Below, piece by piece: positions 45,129 through 54,075 of a DNA stretch of 64,000 bases. The first letter of the stretch is position 1, and the number at the start of each line of letters is the position of its first letter. The translations under genes and the position numbers were made by a program. The DNA is from Desulfobacterales bacterium. GTDB lineage: Bacteria > Desulfobacterota > UBA8473. The notes beneath the pieces were generated by a model, which saw nothing but the letters and a program-made list of their open reading frames with translations, was not told the origin of the DNA and did not search any database. Where the stretch lies: NCBI GenBank assembly GCA_016209225.1, contig JACQWO010000015.1, positions 83,588 through 147,587 on the forward strand, in the 5' to 3' direction.

Positions 45129-45420
45129 GATCACGAAAGTTGCCGAATCAGATATACGGGAAATCTTCCAATATATTGCATCTGACAATGAGATCTCGGC
45201 AATAAAATTGATAAGCGAAATAGTGCTACAAATTGATTCATTAGAACAATTTCCTTTAAGGTGCCCGGTTATCCCCGAATCTCGCGAACTAGGAAGAGAA
45301 TATCGGCATATTATCTATGGGAATTACAGAACCATCTTTAGAATTGATGGATCCAGGGTGATTATTATGCGGGTTATTCACGGTGCGCAGTTGCTGAGCT
45401 TAGAAATATTCGAAAAATAG
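45109..45420 (+). CDS. RelE/ParE family toxin
   Basis: YRVEITKVAESDIREIFQYIASDNEISA...LGREYRHIIYGNYRTIFRIDGSRVIIMRVIHGAQ. Confidence 0.9.
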   Translation: MQKYRVEITKVAESDIREIFQYIASDNEISAIKLISEIVLQIDSLEQFPLRCPVIPESRELGREYRHIIYGNYRTIFRIDGSRVIIMRVIHGAQLLSLEIFEK

Positions 45421-45480
45421 AACAACGGAATGAGCCCTACTTCAGATAACAAGCGCTCAGGTTTTATTGGAGGAATTTTT

Positions 45481-45540
45481 AAGGGCTGACTGATTAAGGG
45501 AGTAGACCATGCCGTACAATGTTAAACTCAAGATATTGAG
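45481..45540 (+). pseudogene. Duplicated scpA start fragment
   Basis: GACTGATTAAGGGAGTAGACCATGCCGTACAATGTTAAACTCAAGATATTGAG versus scpA start at 48270-48320. Confidence 0.9.
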
Positions 45541-45580
45541 TTTTTGGATACTATAAATTCAGAAAAAAAGGAGGGAATGA

Positions 45581-45811
45581 ATGGCTAAAAAAGGTGAAAT
45601 AGTTATTGAGGAGAGTTTTTGTAAAGGGTGTGGGCTTTGCGAATTATTTTGCAGTAAAAAAAGCATCTCCATGGGGAAGATAGGCCCTGGCGGGTTCTCT
45701 ATAGCGCATATTTCTGATCCTGAAACGTGCAATGGCTGTGGGATCTGCGGCTTGATGTGCCCTGATATGGCGATTGAAGTCTACAAATACGTTGCCGGGA
45801 GGTCGTTATGA
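45581..45811 (+). CDS. 2-oxoacid:ferredoxin oxidoreductase delta subunit (4Fe-4S ferredoxin)
   Basis: CKGCGLCELFCSKKSI and CNGCGICGLMCPDMAIEVYKY. Confidence 0.88.
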   Translation: MAKKGEIVIEESFCKGCGLCELFCSKKSISMGKIGPGGFSIAHISDPETCNGCGICGLMCPDMAIEVYKYVAGRSL

Positions 45812-46881
45812 CAGAAAGGATTTTAAGCACTGGAAATGATGCAGTAGCGAGGGCTGCCATTTATGCGGGCTGTAAAAACTATTTTGGGTATCCGATTACC
45901 CCCCAGAGCGAAATTGCCCATTATATGGCCCGTGAACTTCCCAAAATAGGGGGGTGTTTTCTCCAAAGCGAAGGAGAATATGCGGCAGCATACATGTTGC
46001 TTGGGGCAGCGCTGTCAGGGGAAAGGGCGTTGACTTCTACCTCAAGCCCTGGGGTCGCTCTAATGCAAGAACCGCTCTCTATGATGATAACCGCTGAGAT
46101 ACCGGCAGTGGTTGTTGATACCCAGCGGCTTGGGCCTGGCACCGGCACAGGGGGACAGCAAGGCCAAACGGATTATTCCTTTGTTACCCGAGGGGTATAT
46201 GGTGGTATACATTATCCTGTTCTTGCCCCATATTCTGTTTCAGAAATCTTTGAATTTGTCCAACTCGCTTTTCATATAGCCGATAAATATCGAGTCTTAA
46301 CGATGGTATTGACCGACTTCATATTAGGAAGGATGACGGAATACCTGGAACTGAAAACCTTTGCTTTTGGTCCACTGCCGGAAAAGGATTGGGCATTAAA
46401 GGGAAAGGCTCATAAAGGAGGAAGAACCGATTTTTTACTAACTGTCACAGGCATGATGTTGGACATTCCTGGTTTCTTTGCGCACCAACAGGAAAAATCT
46501 AACAGGATTATAGATTCAGAAACAAGATATGAGACCTATAAGGCTGAAGATGCTGATTTACTTATCGTAGCCTATGGATACACGGCCAGGGTGTCTAAAA
46601 GGGCAGTCAATATGGCGCGGGAACAGGGCATCAAGGCAGGGTTGTTTAGACCGATAACCCTTTGGCCTTTTCCAAAAGAAGCTCTGAAGCGAGAAGCCTT
46701 AAAAGCTGGGAAAGTGCTGGTTGTAGAGGATAGTCCTGGTGGATTGGCAGAGGATGTAAAGTCGGCAGTAGAGGGTGTATCTCCTGTCCATTTTTTAGGC
46801 ATTCAGGCTCGTCATACCGCCAGCCCAGAGGGTTTAATATTTCCAGAAAGAATTCTACAGGAAGTGAGGGAACTGCTATGA
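45808..46881 (+). CDS. 2-oxoacid:ferredoxin oxidoreductase alpha subunit (KorA/VorB-like)
   Basis: GNDAVARAAIYAGCKNYFGYPITPQSEIAHYM; GPGTGTGGQQGQ. Confidence 0.92.
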   Translation: MTERILSTGNDAVARAAIYAGCKNYFGYPITPQSEIAHYMARELPKIGGCFLQSEGEYAAAYMLLGAALSGERALTSTSSPGVALMQEPLSMMITAEIPAVVVDTQRLGPGTGTGGQQGQTDYSFVTRGVYGGIHYPVLAPYSVSEIFEFVQLAFHIADKYRVLTMVLTDFILGRMTEYLELKTFAFGPLPEKDWALKGKAHKGGRTDFLLTVTGMMLDIPGFFAHQQEKSNRIIDSETRYETYKAEDADLLIVAYGYTARVSKRAVNMAREQGIKAGLFRPITLWPFPKEALKREALKAGKVLVVEDSPGGLAEDVKSAVEGVSPVHFLGIQARHTASPEGLIFPERILQEVRELL

Positions 46882-47645
46882 GTCAGAAAACTGCTATTAC
46901 CAAAAAGCCGATCTGTAAGAGACCGACGTTCAGGATGTTACCCCTTGGGTTCTGTTCCGGATGTCATTATGGGATTATCTATCGCCTGCTGGATGAGGTC
47001 ATTCAAGAGATGGGAGTTAAGGGAGATGCCATATGTATCGGCGGAGGGGGATGCAGCATGATAGGCGCTATGGCTATGGATATTGATACATTCGGAGGTC
47101 CTCATGGGCCTGGCGCTGCCATTGCTTCTGCACTGAAACGGGTGTCCCCCAATGCCTTCATCTTTGCTGTACAAGGTGATGGGGAGCAGGGGGCGATTGG
47201 ATTAGGCAGTTTTGTTGCCACCGCTGCAAGAGGTGAAAATATCACCGTTATAACTATGAATAACGCCTGTTATGGGATGACAGGGGGACAGCTTGCGCCT
47301 ACTACCTTGCTTGGGATGGTGACCCCCACTACCCCTGAAGGGAGAGACCATGGGATGTCAGGATATCCCATGCATGGGCCTGAGCTGGTGGCCCCGCTGA
47401 AGGGAGTGGCTTATGCAGCACGAGGAACCGTTCACACACCTGCCAACCGCCAGAAGTCTAAAAAGATGCTGAAAAACGCTTTCCAAAAACAACAACAACG
47501 ATTGGGGTTTGGGGTAGTCGAGTTTCTCTCTGCCTGTCCTACCAACTGGAAACTTTCCCCCACTGATTGTATACAATTCATCGAAGAAAAGATGCTCCCT
47601 GAATTCCCTTTAGGTGAATTCAAGAATATAGAAAGGAAGGAGTAA
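46878..47645 (+). CDS. 2-oxoacid:ferredoxin oxidoreductase beta subunit (TPP-binding)
   Basis: GFCSGCHYGIIYRLLDEV, VQGDGEQGAIGLGSFVATAARGENITVITMNNACYGMTGGQLAPTT. Confidence 0.92.
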   Translation: MSQKTAITKKPICKRPTFRMLPLGFCSGCHYGIIYRLLDEVIQEMGVKGDAICIGGGGCSMIGAMAMDIDTFGGPHGPGAAIASALKRVSPNAFIFAVQGDGEQGAIGLGSFVATAARGENITVITMNNACYGMTGGQLAPTTLLGMVTPTTPEGRDHGMSGYPMHGPELVAPLKGVAYAARGTVHTPANRQKSKKMLKNAFQKQQQRLGFGVVEFLSACPTNWKLSPTDCIQFIEEKMLPEFPLGEFKNIERKE

Positions 47646-47647
47646 TC

Positions 47648-48226
47648 ATGGCAGTCAAATATGATAAACGGGTTCGAGTAATTTTCGCCGGCCTGGGGGG
47701 ACACGGGGCTTTGGCGTTTGGTGAGCTTTTAACCGAAGCAGCTGCAAGGAGTTATAAGTACGTCTCCTTTGTTCCCAATTATTCTCCAATGATGAGAGGT
47801 GGGGAGAGTGAAACCATGATAGCTGCCTCTCAAGAAGAGATTGATTCCCCTGTCTGGCGTGAGGCGGATGTCATCATAGTTACAAGCCCTACTGGATTCC
47901 GGGTAGCTGAGCAGAGGGTATCTCCTGGGGGAATCTTGATTGTTGATGATTCCGTAGTCCGTGAAAAGGCAGTGCGAGAAGACATAAAGGTGTTTTATAT
48001 CCCTGCTCGCAGGATTGCCTGTGAGACAGGCGATCCTTTAACGGCCAACTTTATCCTTATGGGAGCATATCTTGAAGCGACAAAAGCCTTCCCTGTTGAG
48101 ATATTGGAGGAAACAATAGAAAGCACATCAAAAGGCACTTCCAGAGAAAGGCTTTTATCTGCCAACAAAAGGGCTCTTCACGAAGGAATTAAGCTTATAG
48201 CCAATTACAGAGAAGAGCCTTCGTAG
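47648..48226 (+). CDS. 2-oxoacid:ferredoxin oxidoreductase gamma subunit
   Basis: VIFAGLGGHGALAFGELLTEAA...YVSFVPNYSPMMRGGESETMIAAS. Confidence 0.9.
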   Translation: MAVKYDKRVRVIFAGLGGHGALAFGELLTEAAARSYKYVSFVPNYSPMMRGGESETMIAASQEEIDSPVWREADVIIVTSPTGFRVAEQRVSPGGILIVDDSVVREKAVREDIKVFYIPARRIACETGDPLTANFILMGAYLEATKAFPVEILEETIESTSKGTSRERLLSANKRALHEGIKLIANYREEPS

Positions 48227-48287
48227 ATATTCATCCGTCAGTTCATTTCAGCGTGAATTTTCAGGGCGGACTGATTAATGGTGTACT

Positions 48288-49028
48288 ATGCCGTACAATG
48301 TTAAACTCAAGGTATTCGAGGGGCCTTTAGACCTCTTGCTACACCTGATTAAAAAAAATGAAGTGGACATATATGACATACCCATTGCCTCCATAACCGC
48401 ACAGTACCTTGAATACCTGGACATTATGAAGACCTTAAACCTGGATATTGCCGGTGAATTTCTCGTAATGGCAGCAACCCTCATGCATATCAAATCCAGG
48501 ATGCTCCTGCCTCCAGCAGAAGATGAAAGAGAAGAGTTTGAAAGAGAAGAAGATCCACGGGCTGAGCTGGCAAGACGGCTCATAGAATATCAGAGATTCA
48601 AAGATACCGCTGATAAACTGATGAGCTATGAAATCTTAAATAGAGATGTATTTACCAGGGGTTTAGCCGGTGAGGCTTCAGAAGAAAATGAAAAAGACCT
48701 GAACGAAATAAGCATTATTGAATTGATAGAGGCATTTAAAAGTGTTTTAAAAGAAGAACCTCCGGAAAAATTTTTCTATGTTGCCATTGAAAAGATGTCA
48801 GTTAATGACAAGATAACAGAGATCATTGAAAGAATGAAGCACACAGGAAACATTGTTTTTCAGTCTCTATTCACCGGGATCGCCGACAAACACGAAATAA
48901 TACTTACCTTCCTCGCCTTGCTTGAGCTAATAAGGCTTAAGGTGGTAAGGGTTATACAGGCAACACCCTTTGGAACCATTAGAATCTGTCCCATAAATTT
49001 ACAACTTCCAAAAGGACTCAGTGTCTGA
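48288..49028 (+). CDS. scpA: Segregation and condensation protein A
   Basis: YNVKLKVFEGPLDLLLHLIKKNEVDIYDIPIASITAQYLEYL; MAATLMHIKSRMLLP. Confidence 0.95.
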   Translation: MPYNVKLKVFEGPLDLLLHLIKKNEVDIYDIPIASITAQYLEYLDIMKTLNLDIAGEFLVMAATLMHIKSRMLLPPAEDEREEFEREEDPRAELARRLIEYQRFKDTADKLMSYEILNRDVFTRGLAGEASEENEKDLNEISIIELIEAFKSVLKEEPPEKFFYVAIEKMSVNDKITEIIERMKHTGNIVFQSLFTGIADKHEIILTFLALLELIRLKVVRVIQATPFGTIRICPINLQLPKGLSV

Positions 49029-49048
49029 CAGCGCAAAGTATAAATAAC

Positions 49049-49570
49049 ATGGATAAAAAACATATAAAATCTATTATAGAGAGTCTGATATTCGCCTCTG
49101 ATGCCCCTATCCCCATTAACAAACTCCAGGAAATCATTGAAGTGCCAGACAGGAAAACCATTAGGGGTTTGATAACGGAATTGATGGAAGAATACCAAAC
49201 AATAAACAAAGGTTTCTTCTTAAAAGAAGTTGCCGGCGGATATCAATTCCGAACCAGACCAGAATATTCGGAGTGGGTTAAGAAGTTGAAGAAAAGCAAA
49301 CCTCTAAAACTAAGCCAAGCAGCCCTGGAAACCCTCGCCATTATTGCATATAAACAGCCGGCTACCCGTTCTGAAATTGAATATATCAGGGGTGTTGATG
49401 TGGGAGGGATTTTGAGATCCCTTGCGGATAAGAAATTAATCAGAATTTTAGGGAAAAAGGAGGTTCCAGGAAGGCCTCTGATCTATGGGACATCTAAAAG
49501 GTTTCTGGAAGTATTCGCACTGAAAGATTTGTCAAGCCTTCCAACTTTACAAGAAGTTGAGGAATTATAA
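49049..49570 (+). CDS. scpB: Segregation and condensation protein B
   Basis: IIESLIFASDAPIPINKLQEII; ALETLAIIAYKQPATRSEIEYIRGVDVGGILRSL. Confidence 0.95.
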   Translation: MDKKHIKSIIESLIFASDAPIPINKLQEIIEVPDRKTIRGLITELMEEYQTINKGFFLKEVAGGYQFRTRPEYSEWVKKLKKSKPLKLSQAALETLAIIAYKQPATRSEIEYIRGVDVGGILRSLADKKLIRILGKKEVPGRPLIYGTSKRFLEVFALKDLSSLPTLQEVEEL

Positions 49571-49583
49571 ATCAAAGGAAGAT

Positions 49584-50195
49584 ATGAAAGAGCGGCTTCA
49601 AAAGATTATTGCAAAAGCCGGCCTAGCATCGCGCCGACAGGCAGAAAATCTTATTAGAGACGGCATGGTGAGAGTTAATGGAATAATCGTAACTGAGCTA
49701 GGCAGTAAGGCCGATCCCACTGAAGACAGCATCGAAGTTAATGGCAAGCCTATAACCAATCTGGAACCAAAGGTTTATGTAGTGCTGAATAAACCCAAAG
49801 GATATGTTACAACGCTGAAGGATCCTCAAAAAAGACCCATAGTTACAGACCTCTTAAAAGATATAAAATCAAGGGTTTTTCCCGTTGGAAGATTGGACTA
49901 TAATACCGAAGGTCTACTCCTCTTTACTAACGATGGTGACGTAACTCAAAGGTTGATCCATCCTAGGAATAAGGTACTAAAGACATATTTGGTTGAGATG
50001 CATGGCATATTAACCTCAAGTGAAATCAATAAACTTGAATCTGGAATTGAACTGGACGATGGGTTTACCGCACCTGCTAAATTGAAATTCATAAAAAAGA
50101 TAAAAGATAAAAGTTGGTGGGAGATCAGTATCCACGAAGGGAAAAAAAGACAGATTAAGAGAATGTTTGAAGGCATTATCAATTACGTAGAATAA
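49584..50195 (+). CDS. Pseudouridine synthase, RluB/RsuA family, apparently frameshifted at C-terminus
   Basis: LQKIIAKAGLASRRQAENLIRDGMVRVNG (S4), VGRLDYNTEGLLLFTNDG, HEGKKRQIKRMFE; out-of-frame continuation at 50189-50287. Confidence 0.9.
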   Translation: MKERLQKIIAKAGLASRRQAENLIRDGMVRVNGIIVTELGSKADPTEDSIEVNGKPITNLEPKVYVVLNKPKGYVTTLKDPQKRPIVTDLLKDIKSRVFPVGRLDYNTEGLLLFTNDGDVTQRLIHPRNKVLKTYLVEMHGILTSSEINKLESGIELDDGFTAPAKLKFIKKIKDKSWWEISIHEGKKRQIKRMFEGIINYVE

Positions 50196-50474
50196 GATTT
50201 GGCCCTTTAGAATTAGGAGAACTGACACCTGGAAAATACCGCTTTTTAACTGATCAAGAGATCAGGGAACTGGTTGGCTCCGCCTGAAAAAGCATAGAAC
50301 AAGAAGTATTGATTCTTACAGCTATTCAAAAACTTTAGGGATAAGAGAGTACATAGTATTCCCTTTGATATTTATTTTTAGAATCCTTCTTGATCTTAGA
50401 GTTTTTCTCTAGTATAATTTTGTCTCTCGAAAGTGGTTTTTTGTCAACCTTTATTAAGAATAAGGAGAAGAGTT

Positions 50475-51287
50475 ATGTCTATTATTACAATTTCAAGAGG
50501 CTCATATAGTAGGGGGAAAGAAGTGGCAGAGAAGGTGGCTAAAAAGCTTGGCTACGAGTGTATCGCTAGAGACGTCCTTCTTGAGGCATCGGAAGAATTC
50601 AATGTTCCTGAGACAAAGCTTAACCATGCCATCCAGGACGCTCCTTCCTTTCTGGATCGCTTCACCTATGGAAAGGAGAGGTATATCGCTTATGTCCAAT
50701 CGGCTTTGTTAAGACATTTACAGAAAGATAACATAGTCTATCATGGTCTTGCTGGTCACTTCTTCGTCAAAGGCGTATCCCATGTGCTCAAAGTTAGGAT
50801 CATTGCCGATCTGGAGGATCGTATCAGACTGGTGATGGACCGGGACAGGGTTTCTAGAAAAAAGGCATTGCAGTCTCTAAAAAAGATTGACGAACAACGA
50901 AGAAAATGGAGTATATCCCTCTATGGGATCGATACCTCGGACCCTGGCCTCTATGATATGGTTCTACATATCAGAAAAATCACTGTGAATGATGCAGTGG
51001 ACATCATATGCCATACTGTGGGGTTGAAGGATTTTCAGACAATACCTGAGTCCCAAAAGGCAATGGATGATCTTTTACTTGCTTCTGAGGTTAAGGCTAC
51101 CCTGATAGACCTGAAACCCGATGTCGAAGTCTATTCTGATAGTGGAAAGGTATCAGTAACAACCAGCGCTCGACTATCCCAGGAGGAAAAATTAATTCAA
51201 GATATAGAGGGGGTTGTTAAAAACATTCCAGGTGTTAAAGAGGTGACTGTTCATATACATCTGGACCCGATCGAGACATACGACTGA
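50475..51287 (+). CDS. Cytidylate kinase-like family protein with C-terminal BON-like domain
   Basis: ITISRGSYSRGKEVAEKVAKKLGYECIARDVL; RDRVSRKKALQSLKKIDEQRRKW; C-terminal DVEVYSDSGKVSVTTSA...VVKNIPGVKEVTVHIH. Confidence 0.8.
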   Translation: MSIITISRGSYSRGKEVAEKVAKKLGYECIARDVLLEASEEFNVPETKLNHAIQDAPSFLDRFTYGKERYIAYVQSALLRHLQKDNIVYHGLAGHFFVKGVSHVLKVRIIADLEDRIRLVMDRDRVSRKKALQSLKKIDEQRRKWSISLYGIDTSDPGLYDMVLHIRKITVNDAVDIICHTVGLKDFQTIPESQKAMDDLLLASEVKATLIDLKPDVEVYSDSGKVSVTTSARLSQEEKLIQDIEGVVKNIPGVKEVTVHIHLDPIETYD

Positions 51288-51530
51288 AGGACTGAGGGTC
51301 ACCGACCTTTTCCAATCTTTGGTACACAGTTCCGAATCATTTCAAGTTAAGTGCCTAAAGTGAGCTAAAGTTTAAAGTGCCTAAAGTTATTTAAAAAGGA
51401 AATTCCTATACTATTAAATTAGGATGTCTTTTTCCATTCTATACCCCATATTAGATAATCCTCCATTAGTCCATTTGGGAACCCTCGAAGATAATCCCCA
51501 AAAAAGCAAGAGGATTCAAAGAGGAACTTT

Positions 51531-52100
51531 ATGAAGAATGAAAGGGACCCAGATTCTAAAGATGAATTGAAGATAGTCAAGGAGACTCTCAAGAACTGGG
51601 AAGGAGACAAGAATATGATTGCCATGCTCCTCTCAATTCAGGATCACCTTGGTTATCTTCCAGAAGAAGGTATGATAGAAGTAGCCAGGTATCTGAATAT
51701 CTCAGAAACAACCATTTATGGAGTGGCTACATTTTACAACCAATTTCGCTTTACCCCACCGGGCAAGAATCATATCCAGGTATGTATGGGTACGGCATGC
51801 CATGTAAAACGGGGTAACATCGTTCTGGAATCGTGGGAAAGACGTCTGGAAATAAAGGAAGGAGAAGTAACAGAAGATCGGGAATTCAGCTTGGAAAGGG
51901 TGAATTGTGTGGGATGTTGTGTCTTGGCACCTGTAACGGTTATCAATAAAGAGGTGCGTGGTCAGATGGATCCTACTAAAGTGGATGGTATCCTTCTAAA
52001 ATATCAATTGGGAAAAGAAGACGAAACGAAAAGAAAGAAAGAATCTGAATCAAGGACAGAAGAAGGTTGCAAAGAATCAAATGATGGAAAGAACAGTTAG
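51531..52100 (+). CDS. NuoE-like 2Fe-2S thioredoxin-fold subunit
   Basis: IQDHLGYLPEEGMIEVARYLNISETTIYGVATFYNQFRFTPPGKNHIQVCMGTACHVKRG; VNCVGCCVLAP. Confidence 0.93.
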   Translation: MKNERDPDSKDELKIVKETLKNWEGDKNMIAMLLSIQDHLGYLPEEGMIEVARYLNISETTIYGVATFYNQFRFTPPGKNHIQVCMGTACHVKRGNIVLESWERRLEIKEGEVTEDREFSLERVNCVGCCVLAPVTVINKEVRGQMDPTKVDGILLKYQLGKEDETKRKKESESRTEEGCKESNDGKNS

Positions 52101-54057
52101 TGAAAGGTTCGAAGAACTTAAAAAAAACGCATTAAAAGATTTTCCAGGTATGGATGAAAAAAAAGGGATAACTATCTATGTGGGGACAGCTACATGCGGA
52201 AGGTCAGCCAGTTCTCTTGAAGTGCTTTCCTCTTTTGAGGGCATTTTAAAGACCCTCAACATCGAAGCCAGAATAATTAAGGTTGGATGCCACGGGCACT
52301 GCTATGCTGAACCCATGGCTGTTGTTTCCAAACCCGGATGGCCTCCCATAATGTATGGTTACCTCACCCCTAACCGAGCCCAAATACTCATAAGGAGATT
52401 TTTCAACGAAGAAGATCCTGCCCTTGAATGGGCTTTAGGAGCGATGGAAGAAAACGATATGGTCCCCACAGTTTACGAAACCCCAAGGTGGTACAGGGAA
52501 CGGAGATGGCTGCTAAAAAACTGCGGCTGCATAGACCCAGAGGATATTAATCATTACATAGCAGTAGGTGGATATGAAGGTTTGACGTATGCCATTAAAA
52601 TGGAACCCAGAGGGATAATAGAAGAGATAGAGGCTGCAGGGTTACGGGGACTGGGAGGCGCAGGTTTTGACACCTGGAAAAAGTGGGATATATGCCGAGA
52701 TGCCCCTGAATTCCCGAAGTATCTTATATGCAATGCTGATGAAGGGGACCCTGGCGCCTTTATGGACAGGACAATACTGGAAAGCGACCCTCATTCCATT
52801 ATAGAAGGAATGATTATAGCAGGTTATACAATCGGAGCTGAGTCTGGTTACATATACGTTAGAAAAGAGTATCCACAAGCAGTATCCGTATTAACAACGG
52901 CAGTCTGTCAGGCAAGAGAACTGGGGCTTTTGGGGAAGAATATCCTGGACAGCAAAATCAGCTTTGATATCAAAATAAACCAGGGTGCAGGGGCATTCGT
53001 TTGTGGTGAAGAAACGGCTCTGATAGCATCCATAGAGGGGAGAAGGGGGATGCCGAACCCCAGACCTCCTTATCCGGCAAACAGAGGACTCTGGGGAAAA
53101 CCTACCCTGATAAACAATGTCAAAACCCTTGCCTCTATCCCCAAAATACTCGTCTATGGAGCTGAAAAGGTCTCCTCTGTGGGTATGAAAGGATGTATGG
53201 GTACAGCCGTCTTTGCCCTGGCCGGTAAGATAAAAAATGCGGGTTTAGTGGAAATTCCCTTTGGAACTACCTTAAGAGAAATCATATTTGATATTGGGGG
53301 TGGAGTTCCTTCCAGAATAAAGGTTTCAAACGTTGCAGGGGAACTCCCAAAAACCATTAAGAAACAATTTAAAGCAGTTCAAATAGGGGGGCCGTCAGGG
53401 GGGTGCCTTCCGGAATCACTTCTGGATACACCCGTATGCTTTGACACGATAGTTGATACAGGAGCTATTATGGGTTCCGGTGGGATGGTGGTCATGGACG
53501 AAGACAACTGTGCTGTAGAGACTGCTCGGTACTTTTTAGAATTTACCCAGAAAGAATCCTGTGGCAAGTGTACCTTCTGCCGGATTGGGACAAAACATAT
53601 GCTGAATATCCTCACTGACATCACAAGAGGAGCAGGCATTATGGAAGACCTGGATATGCTTGAGGAATTGGCTGAAACCATTAAGAAGGGTTCTCTCTGT
53701 AACCTGGGAAAGACCGCCCCTAATCCCATACTTACAACCCTGTGTTATTTTAAGGAAGAATACGAGGCCCACATCTTAGATAAAAGATGTCCTTCACTGG
53801 AATGTAAGGATCTTATTGCATACTACATTTTACCTGAAAAATGTCGGCGGGCATGTGACGCCTGTGTTGGCAGCTGTCCAACAGAGGCTATCTATACCAG
53901 GAGGGATCGCCTGAAGGCTATAGAGCAGGAGAAATGCGTTAAGTGTGCGAGCTGTATGGATGCCTGTCCTGCCCAATATGATGCAGTAATAAAGATATCA
54001 CCTATATCTCAGCTTCCTGAATCTGAACCTCGGGATGATGATGGAAAGAAAAAATAG
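52081..54057 (+). CDS. NuoF-like NADH-binding subunit with C-terminal 2x[4Fe-4S] domain
   Basis: GLRGLGGAGFDTWKKW, CNADEGDPGAFMDRTILESDPH, GAGAFVCGEETALIASIEG, ESCGKCTFCRIGT. Confidence 0.95.
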   Translation: MMERTVSERFEELKKNALKDFPGMDEKKGITIYVGTATCGRSASSLEVLSSFEGILKTLNIEARIIKVGCHGHCYAEPMAVVSKPGWPPIMYGYLTPNRAQILIRRFFNEEDPALEWALGAMEENDMVPTVYETPRWYRERRWLLKNCGCIDPEDINHYIAVGGYEGLTYAIKMEPRGIIEEIEAAGLRGLGGAGFDTWKKWDICRDAPEFPKYLICNADEGDPGAFMDRTILESDPHSIIEGMIIAGYTIGAESGYIYVRKEYPQAVSVLTTAVCQARELGLLGKNILDSKISFDIKINQGAGAFVCGEETALIASIEGRRGMPNPRPPYPANRGLWGKPTLINNVKTLASIPKILVYGAEKVSSVGMKGCMGTAVFALAGKIKNAGLVEIPFGTTLREIIFDIGGGVPSRIKVSNVAGELPKTIKKQFKAVQIGGPSGGCLPESLLDTPVCFDTIVDTGAIMGSGGMVVMDEDNCAVETARYFLEFTQKESCGKCTFCRIGTKHMLNILTDITRGAGIMEDLDMLEELAETIKKGSLCNLGKTAPNPILTTLCYFKEEYEAHILDKRCPSLECKDLIAYYILPEKCRRACDACVGSCPTEAIYTRRDRLKAIEQEKCVKCASCMDACPAQYDAVIKISPISQLPESEPRDDDGKKK

Positions 54058-54075
54058 AGCGCATCGGAATGAAAT

